8,322 nucleotides of DNA from the NCBI RefSeq assembly GCF_000368925.1, contig NZ_KB849756.1, forward strand, positions 1,383,632 to 1,391,953. The letters are read 5' to 3'. A model generated the notes under the pieces. That model searched no databases. It saw only the letters and a list, made by a program, of their open reading frames with translations, and was not told the origin of the DNA. This document shows, in pieces, positions 1-6,588 of this stretch (within the stretch, counting starts at the first letter, position 1; each line of letters opens with the position of its first letter). Position numbers and translations under genes: made by a program. Source of the stretch: Acinetobacter bereziniae LMG 1003 = CIP 70.12 (lineage in GTDB: Bacteria > Pseudomonadota > Gammaproteobacteria > Pseudomonadales > Moraxellaceae).

Positions 1-1
1 T

Positions 2-130
2 TTAGAAGTAAAGCGTGGCAGTGCAAGCTTTAGATCATCAAACAATCTATTGATCGCCTTCATTTTATTGATCAAGACAAATGAAACGCTATTGATGGTT
101 GCGCTTGCGGAGCTCCGCTCCTCATTCTAA
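2..130 (+). CDS. Possible 3' end of an off-window gene, or a repeat-borne open frame
   Basis: The frame is open from the left edge to a TAA at 128-130 and gives 42 residues ending in LLMVALAELRSSF. No start is visible, so if real it is the C-terminus of a protein entering from the left. The middle is hydrophobic (LLIAFILLIK), followed by a short tail. I do not recognise a family. The opposite strand is also partly open here: an ATG at 63-61 reads leftward off the edge, and another from about 125 gives a 17-residue peptide. A frame this short that also contains a 12-bp palindrome may simply be part of a non-coding interspersed repeat. Longer flanking sequence would decide; confidence that it is a true gene end is low. 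Confidence 0.2.
   Translation, partial: LEVKRGSASFRSSNNLLIAFILLIKTNETLLMVALAELRSSF
107..118. repeat. GC-rich perfect palindrome GCGGAGCTCCGC
   Basis: This is a 12-bp perfect palindrome, 10 of 12 bases G or C, in an otherwise AT-rich neighbourhood. As RNA it could form only a very short stem with a tight loop, and no T-run follows on either strand, so a terminator role is unlikely. The contrast in base composition suggests it came with a discrete element, for example an interspersed repeat covering the left end of the window. The palindrome is directly visible; the repeat interpretation is inference. Confidence 0.5.
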
Positions 131-548
131 AATTGGATGAAAAGGTAGCAAGAATCCATAGAGATTTATTATTTTTCAATGAGTTGAAGATTTAATTACA
201 TCGAACTCAGGTTAAATATAAATAAATATCAAAAATATACCACGCATTGATCAAAATCTCTAATCAGCTTTTTTGTCTTAGTAAAAAGTATTTAATATTG
301 AGATAAATCTAAACATTGATGAAACATATACGGGACTTCTATTACTGGGCACCATCTTAGCGATTTGATTGAAACGCTAAAATAAAGTATCTCGTGATAT
401 GCTTGAACTTGGTATATTTATTTCTAAGTCATACTAGAAGGTTCAGAATAAATAAAATTTAGCCACATTCTCACTAAAATCATCTCAGAACTTAACTCAA
501 TAAACACTAAGGTTTCAATATCTCGCCTTGAACCATCCACAGACTTAA

Positions 549-3308
549 TTAAGACTCTAAACGCTTTGGTTCAGGAATAGGGGCAATATAGGCGATGAGT
601 AACATCACAAAACCTGCTCCCAAGAACGATATGACTCGGGTCAGTGTGCCGATATGAGATAAATCAAGCAAAACCAACTTCAAGGTCACAATGACCAGAA
701 TGCTGCCACCTAAAATCCATACAGGACGTAATTGTTTACGGCTGGCAAAACTCATACTAATCAACGCCAGGCTCACCCAAAGTAAGGTCAAACTTAATTG
801 TGCCGTCGCATCTTGCCATAAATCCAATTGATTATAAGGTGTAGCAAAATACACATGTAGCGCACGCAGAACCATATAACTACTTAACCAAAGTAGACTT
901 AAAACCGACAAAACAGCCAGAATACCTTGGTCTGTACCCTGTTGTAGAGCCAGCTTCTGTTGCAAGTTGAGCATCCATAAAAAGCCCATTAACATTGCAA
1001 TACTCACCAAATCAAATGGGTTCAAGATTGGCAATAAATAGCCTTGAAAAGCCTGTTGAGAAAATAATTGCGAACAGATGATCCATATCAGCATCAGCGC
1101 CAAACTGGTTCGTGTTTGCCAAAAAATTTTCCAATCCGCACTTTTCTGAATAAAGCACCACCCACAAAACAATAAAGGTAATATCACGACACTAATATAA
1201 GGTGTATAAGGAATTAAAGTTAAGCTAGCTAAGCTTAAACTGATTAAAACGCCTAAACTCCCCCACTCTTCCATAAAGCGTAGCGCATGAAAAGGTCTTA
1301 ACCATAGTGTGGTCAATATCAATCCTGCTAATGTCATTCCCCATCGATCAATGTCAGTTTGCCAAACCAATACACCATTTTGACTTATATCCAATAAAAG
1401 AATCAGTGCAAAAACATAAATAGGAATAATACCAATCCACTTGGGGATCAACCATGTTGATAATGCTTTTAACTTGAACATCAATTCATTCATCAACAGA
1501 TAAGTAGCGCTGAGTATCAGCAATGTGTATATGTAGCGATAAGCACCATTAAAATAGTCAAGGAGTAGAATAAGCAACATCGACGTTGCTGCAATCATCA
1601 ATAAACTCAGAAATAAGGTAGACAGCGCATTCAGTTGCTGTCGAAATGTCTCACGACTATTTCCCAATAACACTGCAAAAATATAACTAATACATAAATA
1701 CCAGTACATTGTAGTTGGGAAGTTTGGCAGTTTAAATAAATAATACAGGCTTGTTGCCCCTGCAACGACCATCAATGCCATCGCCAAATAACGGCTAATT
1801 GCTGATTGTCGATATAATGCATACCCCCATATACATAACCCTTCGAGTACCCATCCGACTACACTCCATTGTCCATGTAATAAAATAGGTGGAATCAAAG
1901 CCATAAAGATCAAGGCAAGACTAAAATAACTCTGTGAAATCAATCGAATCGACTGATTACGTTTTGAAAATTGATAAATACCTGCGAAAAGCGCAGCAAA
2001 AGCTAAACTAAAACTCGCCAATAACATGCTTTGATGAAAATAAAGCAAATATAAAAAAAGATAGCTGACAATCGGAGCACCAAAAATCAAGGCAATATCT
2101 AAACTCGGTTTAAGCTTAAATTGTTCCACATCTTGTTTGGCAATTAGTTGGCTAAAACGGAAACCCAACCAAATAAAAACAGCTGTATGCGCAAAAATTA
2201 AAAGGGTAAGTGTCTGTTTGTCTTGTAAATCACCATGACCAATTGCATAGACACTCGCAACGATTGCTGTAACCAAGAAACCGATTTGATTCAGATATTT
2301 CCACGGTCTCAAAGTGCTCATTATCGCAATTGCAATATTAATCAGCAAATAATAGGTTAAAAGCTCAACGACAGTGGCGTCGCGTACGGGTAAGGTAAAG
2401 GGTGCAATGTAGGCAATTGACATTGCCATAAGTGCCAATTCAACACTTTGCTGCTTTAAGCTTAAGCTGAGTGTAATGAGCATAATCATAACAAAGCAAA
2501 GGCTTGCCAGATAAATATTAGAAATTACATGGGTATAATATGCAAAAAATAAGGTGAGAGATAATCCAGCAAGCCCCAATCCCTCCAGTGCCAATGCAAA
2601 ACTACGATTTTTACTTTGCAGACTCAGACCAAGTGTGGTGATTGCGATACTCGATAAAGCAACCAATGTGAGTTTAATTACGAGACTCAATTGCCAATGC
2701 TCTGTTGCAAAACGCAGTAACAGTATAATGCCAATGACCAACACCAATATGGCAACTTTCAGTACAGGATTCCCCTTAAAAATCCAATCTTGAATTTGTG
2801 AAATCAAACTCGTTGCGGAATCTCGTGGCACTTCTTCAGATTGCGTTGAAGGAATTGAGAATGAAGCAGTTGATCGATTCGCAGAATATTCAAGCGACTG
2901 AATTTGTATCTGAACTTGTGTGAGATAACGTTCTAGACGCCTCAACCATCTAAGAAAAAAGAAAATCCATGCCGTTAAACCTAGTCCCACCATCCAACTC
3001 AAATGTAGGGTTAATCCGACAACAGCAATGATAGAAGAAATATAGAGCGGGACTTTTGAGGTACTATGTAACGGTAAATGCATGCTTTGGGCGATATCTA
3101 ACATCGGATTTTGAATCGCATCGACATAGTGCATTACACTCATGACAAAAGCTAAACCACAGAGATAAGTCAATACGTGTGCATCTAAAAACCATGCACT
3201 CACCGCAATAATGATGAGCATCATTAACCAGATAATGCGAATTTCACTCTGCCCTTTCAGCATATTTTTACTTTCTTCATCCTCAATATATTGATCATAC
3301 AACAGCAT
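549..3308 (-). CDS. DUF2339 family polytopic inner-membrane protein
   Basis: The product is 919 residues and very hydrophobic, with roughly two dozen membrane segments. The first ones lie at about residues 24-41, 45-62 and 86-119. A charged, possibly coiled-coil stretch (about 120-140) and a polar Ser/Thr-rich linker (about 142-175) follow. After these comes the hallmark of DUF2339 proteins: a W-x-F-x-G-N motif (W175 to N180), then a hydrophobic helix ending L-R-F-A-T-E-H. A long run of helices reaches a C-terminal R-V-I-S-F-L-G-A-G helix and a Pro-rich end (APIPEP). The family is widespread in Gram-negative bacteria and has no established function; no catalytic motif is visible. The start is uncertain. 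The ATG at 3308 has no well-spaced Shine-Dalgarno, and Met16 (ATG at 3263) would begin just before the first helix, with only a weak GAAAG upstream. The gene is divergent from polA and appears monocistronic here. The family call is firm; the role is unknown. Confidence 0.85.
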   Translation of the reverse strand: MLLYDQYIEDEESKNMLKGQSEIRIIWLMMLIIIAVSAWFLDAHVLTYLCGLAFVMSVMHYVDAIQNPMLDIAQSMHLPLHSTSKVPLYISSIIAVVGLTLHLSWMVGLGLTAWIFFFLRWLRRLERYLTQVQIQIQSLEYSANRSTASFSIPSTQSEEVPRDSATSLISQIQDWIFKGNPVLKVAILVLVIGIILLLRFATEHWQLSLVIKLTLVALSSIAITTLGLSLQSKNRSFALALEGLGLAGLSLTLFFAYYTHVISNIYLASLCFVMIMLITLSLSLKQQSVELALMAMSIAYIAPFTLPVRDATVVELLTYYLLINIAIAIMSTLRPWKYLNQIGFLVTAIVASVYAIGHGDLQDKQTLTLLIFAHTAVFIWLGFRFSQLIAKQDVEQFKLKPSLDIALIFGAPIVSYLFLYLLYFHQSMLLASFSLAFAALFAGIYQFSKRNQSIRLISQSYFSLALIFMALIPPILLHGQWSVVGWVLEGLCIWGYALYRQSAISRYLAMALMVVAGATSLYYLFKLPNFPTTMYWYLCISYIFAVLLGNSRETFRQQLNALSTLFLSLLMIAATSMLLILLLDYFNGAYRYIYTLLILSATYLLMNELMFKLKALSTWLIPKWIGIIPIYVFALILLLDISQNGVLVWQTDIDRWGMTLAGLILTTLWLRPFHALRFMEEWGSLGVLISLSLASLTLIPYTPYISVVILPLLFCGWCFIQKSADWKIFWQTRTSLALMLIWIICSQLFSQQAFQGYLLPILNPFDLVSIAMLMGFLWMLNLQQKLALQQGTDQGILAVLSVLSLLWLSSYMVLRALHVYFATPYNQLDLWQDATAQLSLTLLWVSLALISMSFASRKQLRPVWILGGSILVIVTLKLVLLDLSHIGTLTRVISFLGAGFVMLLIAYIAPIPEPKRLES

Positions 3309-3425
3309 TCCAACATGATTCTGTTAATTCATCAGATATTCAGTAACACAAGCACGATGGTTGCCACTACGCAACAGAGAAAAATCACGTACAATAAAGC
3401 GGTAATTTGAATTAGGAAAATATCA
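3309..3425. promoter_or_regulatory. Divergent intergenic region between the DUF2339 gene and polA
   Basis: These 117 bases separate two divergent start codons and must hold both sets of 5' signals, unless expression comes from further away. The polA side ends in AGGA at 3414-3417, eight bases before its ATG, a good Shine-Dalgarno. On the minus side only TTGGA directly abutting the ATG at 3308 is seen, which is too close to be an effective ribosome site. No convincing minus-strand -35/-10 pair was found. No operator-like palindrome for a named regulator was recognised. Confidence 0.6.
3368..3395 (+). promoter_or_regulatory. Putative sigma-70 promoter for polA
   Basis: The -10 candidate TACAAT at 3390-3395 matches the consensus at five of six positions. 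A poor -35 candidate, TACGCA at 3368-3373 (three of six), lies 16 bases upstream. Transcription would begin near 3402 and leave a leader of about 24 bases carrying the AGGA ribosome site at 3414-3417. A TTGCCA at 3361-3366 is a better -35 hexamer, but its 23-base spacing is too long. The arrangement is plausible for a moderately expressed housekeeping gene; it rests on pattern only. Confidence 0.35.
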
Positions 3426-6188
3426 ATGCCACCATTTGTATTGGTCGATGGGTCATACTTTTTATTTCGTGCCTTTCATGCACTCCCACCTCTAACAACA
3501 TCAACGGGATTACAGACCAATGCGATTCGTGGAGCAATCTCGGCAATCCAAAAGCTTATGCGTCGTGTACAACCAACCCATATGGCTGTTATTTTCGACA
3601 CACCTGAACCGACTTTTCGTCATCAGCTTTCACCGATTTATAAAGGTGATCGCCCAAGTATGCCTGAAGAATTATCCCAACAAATTCCTTATTTACATGC
3701 GCTAATTCGCGCCTTAGGGATTCCACTTCACACCCTTCCAGGTGCTGAAGCTGATGACATTATCGGTACCTTAGCCAAACGTGCTGAAAAAGAAGGTTAT
3801 CAAGTTTTAATCTCAACTGGCGATAAAGACATGGCGCAGTTGGTGACAGATAAAGTGACATTGGAAGACAGTTTCAAAGACAAACCAATGGATGTTGATG
3901 GTGTCATTGAAAAATTTGGAGTACGTCCGGATCAGATTATTGATTATCTAACCTTAATGGGAGACGCATCAGATGGTATTCGTGGAGTTCCTGGGGTAGG
4001 TGCAAAAACTGCCGCCAAGCTTTTAAATGAATATGGTTCAATCGATGGCATTTTAAAAAATGTGGACAATATCAAGGGTAAAGTTGGACAAAGTCTAAAA
4101 GACAATGTTGATGGGATTACTCTTGATCATCAACTTGCCAGCATCATCATTGACCTTGATTTAAACATCAGCTATGAGGACTTAAAACTTTGCGATCCTG
4201 ATGTTGAAGCATTGCGCAACTTATATACAGAGCTTGAGTTCCGTAACCAATTACAGTCTTTAGATCATCCCAACAATCCCAATAGTTCAACCTATAAACA
4301 AACTGCACAAAGTGCCATCAAAACTGAACAAGCTGTTGAAAGTGAAATCACCGATCAAGCCACAAGTTCAAGTGTCGATGACCGTTTAGGTGAAGCAACG
4401 TATCATACTGTATTAAGTCAAGATGTTTGGGACAAAGTATTCCAGCGTTTAAGTACGGCAAAACGCTTTGCAATTGATACAGAAACAACAAGTTTGGATT
4501 ATCGTGTTGCTGAAATGGTAGGTTTCTCGCTTGCATTCGATGCGCATGATGCCTATTACATCCCTTTAGCACATGATTATGAAGGTGTGCCACAGCAACT
4601 CAATCGCGAAACAATCATTCAACAAATTAAACCTATTTTAGAAGATCCAAATATTGAAAAAATTGGGCATCATTTAAAATATGATGCGCATATTTTTGAA
4701 AACCATGGGATTCATCTACAAGGTTGGTTCTTTGACACCATGTTGGCATCTTATGTGTTGAACTCAGTAGCAACTCGTCATGGTATGGATGATGTTGCTC
4801 GTGTTTATCTGAGTCATTTAACGACAACCTTTGAACAGGTTGCGGGTAAAGGGGCGAAGCAAAAAACCTTTAATCAAATTGATATTGAAACTGCTGGTCA
4901 TTACGCAGCAGAAGATGCGCATGTCACTTATCGCCTTTATGAAGTATTAGAACGAAAACTCAAAGAAATCCCAGAGCTCAGCGGAATTTTACACAATATT
5001 GAAATGCCTGTTGCTAGCGTTCTGACCAGTATGGAAGAAAATGGTATTGAGCTAGATTTAAAATTTTTGGATCAACTCAGTGTTGATTTCGCCAATACAA
5101 TTCAAAACCTTGAAAATCAAATTATTGAGATCGCTGGTGAATCTTTTAATGTCGGTTCACCAAAGCAAGTGGGTGAAGTCTTATTTGAAAAACTGGGTTT
5201 AAAAGGGGGCAAGAAAACAGCAACAGGACAATACAGTACCTCTGAAGCTGTCTTGGAAAAAATTGATCATCCAATAACCCAACTGATCATTGAGTATCGT
5301 GGTTTAACCAAATTGCGAAGTACTTATACTGAAGCTTTGGTCAAACAAGCGAATAATGAAACCCACCGAGTGCATACGAGCTATCATCAAGCGCTAACTG
5401 CAACTGGTCGTTTATCTTCAACAGATCCGAACTTACAAAATATTCCAATACGTGAAGAAATTGGACGACAAATTCGTAAAGCATTTATTGCACCCAAAGG
5501 TCGTGTGTTACTCGCTGCCGATTATTCTCAAATTGAATTACGTTTAATGGCACATTTTTCGCAAGATGAGGCTTTAGTCGATGCCTTTAAAAATGGACAA
5601 GATGTACACCGCCGCACAGCATCTGAAGTATTGGGCGTTGCTCTTGAAAATGTGACTTCTGACCAACGTCGTCAAGCGAAAGCAGTGAACTTTGGCTTAT
5701 TGTATGGGATGTCTGAGTTTGGCTTGATTCGTCAATTGGGCTTTACCCGTGAAGAATCACAAAACTACATCAAACAATATTTCCACCGTTATCCAGGCAT
5801 TTATGAGTATATGCAACGTACTCGTCAGGTCGCTTTGGAGCAAGGTTTTGTTGAAACCATTACAGGCCGTCGTTTATATACACCAGATATTGATGCACGG
5901 AATATGATGGTGCGCAAAGGCGCTGAACGTGCTGCAATTAATGCACCATTGCAAGGCTCAGCAGCAGAAATCATCAAAATGGCAATGATTGAAGTTGATA
6001 AAATCCTACCTAAAGATCAAGCAAAACTTCTTTTACAGGTTCACGATGAATTGGTGTTTGAGGTCGATGAAGCTGTTGCCGATCAAGTGGCTGAACAGAT
6101 TAAAGATGTCATGCAAAAAGTTGTGACTTTATCTGTCCCTTTGGAGGTTGAGGTTGGTCAAGGCAAGAACTGGGGAGAAGCTCATTAA
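3426..6188 (+). CDS. polA: DNA polymerase I (5'-3' exonuclease, proofreading exonuclease and polymerase)
   Basis: The 920-residue product is close to the 928 of E. coli Pol I and all three modules are complete. The 5'-3' flap nuclease (about 1-280) keeps its metal-binding acidic residues: D8, D58, D110/D111, D133/D135 and D180/D183, followed by the helix-hairpin-helix GVPGVGAKTA. A polar, Ser/Thr/Gln-rich linker (about 280-322) leads to the 3'-5' proofreading domain with Exo I D351-T-E353, Exo II around D420 and Exo III Y493-A-A-E-D497, so proofreading should be active. The polymerase has TGRLSSTDPNLQNIP, motif A with D699, motif B with R748, K752, F756 and Y760, and motif C H873-D874-E875. 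It removes RNA primers and fills gaps in lagging-strand synthesis and excision repair in the cytoplasm. The start is supported by AGGA eight bases upstream and by D8 being in family position. It diverges from the DUF2339 gene and converges with the adhesin. Confidence 0.98.
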   Translation: MPPFVLVDGSYFLFRAFHALPPLTTSTGLQTNAIRGAISAIQKLMRRVQPTHMAVIFDTPEPTFRHQLSPIYKGDRPSMPEELSQQIPYLHALIRALGIPLHTLPGAEADDIIGTLAKRAEKEGYQVLISTGDKDMAQLVTDKVTLEDSFKDKPMDVDGVIEKFGVRPDQIIDYLTLMGDASDGIRGVPGVGAKTAAKLLNEYGSIDGILKNVDNIKGKVGQSLKDNVDGITLDHQLASIIIDLDLNISYEDLKLCDPDVEALRNLYTELEFRNQLQSLDHPNNPNSSTYKQTAQSAIKTEQAVESEITDQATSSSVDDRLGEATYHTVLSQDVWDKVFQRLSTAKRFAIDTETTSLDYRVAEMVGFSLAFDAHDAYYIPLAHDYEGVPQQLNRETIIQQIKPILEDPNIEKIGHHLKYDAHIFENHGIHLQGWFFDTMLASYVLNSVATRHGMDDVARVYLSHLTTTFEQVAGKGAKQKTFNQIDIETAGHYAAEDAHVTYRLYEVLERKLKEIPELSGILHNIEMPVASVLTSMEENGIELDLKFLDQLSVDFANTIQNLENQIIEIAGESFNVGSPKQVGEVLFEKLGLKGGKKTATGQYSTSEAVLEKIDHPITQLIIEYRGLTKLRSTYTEALVKQANNETHRVHTSYHQALTATGRLSSTDPNLQNIPIREEIGRQIRKAFIAPKGRVLLAADYSQIELRLMAHFSQDEALVDAFKNGQDVHRRTASEVLGVALENVTSDQRRQAKAVNFGLLYGMSEFGLIRQLGFTREESQNYIKQYFHRYPGIYEYMQRTRQVALEQGFVETITGRRLYTPDIDARNMMVRKGAERAAINAPLQGSAAEIIKMAMIEVDKILPKDQAKLLLQVHDELVFEVDEAVADQVAEQIKDVMQKVVTLSVPLEVEVGQGKNWGEAH

Positions 6189-6199
6189 GTAAGCCCAGT

Positions 6200-6238
6200 T
6201 TTTAATCTATTCTCTTTATAATGGAGCGTAGATTAAAA
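6200..6238. repeat. Inverted repeat just after polA, enclosing a TATAAT hexamer
   Basis: TTTTAATCTA at 6200-6209 is the exact reverse complement of TAGATTAAAA at 6229-6238, separated by 19 bases. Within the loop, CTC (6212-6214) and GAG (6224-6226) can extend the pairing across a two-by-two internal loop. The arms are AT-rich and no T-run follows, so this is not a classical terminator, although it starts 12 bases after the polA stop codon and could shape or protect the polA mRNA 3' end. It could alternatively be an operator-like dyad around the -10 box at 6217-6222. Confidence 0.45.
6217..6222 (+). promoter_or_regulatory. Consensus -10 hexamer TATAAT downstream of polA
   Basis: The hexamer matches the sigma-70 -10 consensus perfectly. 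Neither a -35 box at 16-18 bases upstream nor an extended TG motif is present, which weakens it considerably. If used, transcription would start near 6229 and run into the hairpin at 6259-6297. In AT-rich DNA such hexamers also occur by chance, so this is a weak promoter candidate for a small RNA rather than a firm call. Confidence 0.2.
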
Positions 6239-6258
6239 CATATCCTTCGCATCACAAG

Positions 6259-6297
6259 ATTAAGATGGAAGTCAAATCAAAGCACTTCTATCTTAAT
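6259..6297 (+). ncRNA. Strong hairpin downstream of polA; possible small RNA or mRNA 3' structure
   Basis: ATTAAGATGGAAGT at 6259-6272 pairs with ACTTCTATCTTAAT at 6284-6297 over 14 bases, with a single G-U pair and an 11-base loop. CAC at 6253-6255 and GTG at 6301-6303 can add an outer stem across an internal loop. The hairpin lies 71 bases after the polA stop. No T-run follows directly (only TATTTTTA a few bases on), so it is not a typical terminator. The space downstream of polA is where E. coli has Spot 42 and pseudomonads also have a small RNA, so an RNA gene here is possible. The hairpin is visible; the RNA gene is inference and its limits are unknown. Confidence 0.3.
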
Positions 6298-6391
6298 TGC
6301 GTGGACTATTTTTAGAATCAATTATTTGGGCTTTTGTTGTTGATCAACTTATCCTAGACAGAATCAACGTGATCTTCAGTATATAGCTTTG

Positions 6392-6502
6392 TTAATCCGC
6401 CTTTACAGTAAATCTGTATTTTTTCAACTCTTCGCGTAATGGTTGATAAAGATGAGATTTTGCTGGATGAATGAGATTTAATATTTTAGATTGATTTTCC
6501 AA
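6392..6502 (-). pseudogene. Short protein-like open frame, possible gene remnant
   Basis: On the minus strand a frame opens after a TGA at 6512-6514, could start at the TTG at 6502, and ends at a TAA at 6392-6394, giving 36 residues. The translation looks protein-like, including IHPAKSHLYQPLREELKKY, with codons typical of the neighbouring genes. No ATG or Shine-Dalgarno is present and the frame begins just past the terminator at 6514-6549. If it means anything, it is more likely the 3' relic of a lost gene than a working peptide. An open run of this length also arises by chance in such DNA. I do not recognise a family. Confidence 0.15.
6404..6424 (+). terminator. Weak terminator-like hairpin with T6 tract
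   Basis: TACAG (6404-6408) and CTGTA (6414-6418) form a five-base stem around the loop TAAAT, followed at once by six Ts (6419-6424). The shape is that of a Rho-independent terminator but the stem is short with only two G-C pairs. It could end a transcript starting upstream, such as polA readthrough or a small RNA from the 6217 region. A much stronger terminator lies at 6514-6549. Confidence 0.3.
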
Positions 6503-6513
6503 TATATTCTGTC

Positions 6514-6549
6514 AAATAAAAATGCCCCACAAATGGAGCATTTTTATTT
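6514..6549. terminator. Bidirectional Rho-independent terminator between polA and the adhesin gene
   Basis: AAATAAAAATGC (6514-6525) and GCATTTTTATTT (6538-6549) are perfect 12-base complements. The inner pairs CC (6527-6528) with GG (6535-6536) leave a six-base loop ACAAAT. The stem carries an A-rich left arm and a T-rich right arm, so RNA from either strand ends in a U-rich tract. It sits 40 bases past the stop codon of the minus-strand adhesin gene and serves as its terminator. On the plus strand it would stop transcripts coming from polA about 325 bases after the polA stop. The two genes converge, as expected for a shared terminator. Confidence 0.85.
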
Positions 6550-6588
6550 ATAAAAAATTAGAATTTAATCTATCAAAGCCAAGAATAC

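Larger units (their letters stand above)
1..548. other. Left intergenic region with no convincing complete gene
   Basis: This AT-rich stretch lies downstream of the stop codon of the minus-strand DUF2339 gene. Its first ~160 bases contain a short plus-strand open frame and a GC-rich palindrome, listed separately. The rest shows only small inverted repeats: CTTTTT/AAAAAG at 268-273 and 283-288, TTAGCG/CGCTAA at 357-362 and 375-380, TTCTA/TAGAA at 422-426 and 435-439, and GGTTTCAA/TTGAACC at 511-518 and 528-534. None is followed by a proper T-run on either strand, so I could not assign a Rho-independent terminator to the DUF2339 gene. No tRNA, rRNA or insertion-sequence ends were recognised. 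Confidence 0.6.

Noticed and set aside
357..380. TTAGCG/CGCTAA hairpin as terminator of the DUF2339 gene
   Set aside because: No T-run follows on the minus strand (the next bases are GATGGTG) and it lies about 170 bases past the stop codon.
424..540. Minus-strand frame from GTG 540 to TAG 424, 38 residues
   Set aside because: No Shine-Dalgarno or ATG start, no recognisable family, and the length is within chance for AT-rich DNA.
2451..2475. AAGCTTAAGCT-type palindromic stretches inside the DUF2339 gene
   Set aside because: They come from repeated Ser-Leu codons in a membrane helix and need no other explanation.
2554..2793. Plus-strand 79-residue frame inside the DUF2339 gene
   Set aside because: It is antisense to a strongly supported membrane-protein coding region and has no own signals.
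4348..4827. Two minus-strand frames of 81 and 64 residues inside polA
   Set aside because: They lie opposite the conserved proofreading domain of polA; His-rich nonsense translations are typical of antisense shadows.
6339..6348. GTTGATCAAC palindrome as a regulator operator
   Set aside because: It is only 10 bases, present once, with no promoter beside it and no known regulator consensus recognised.
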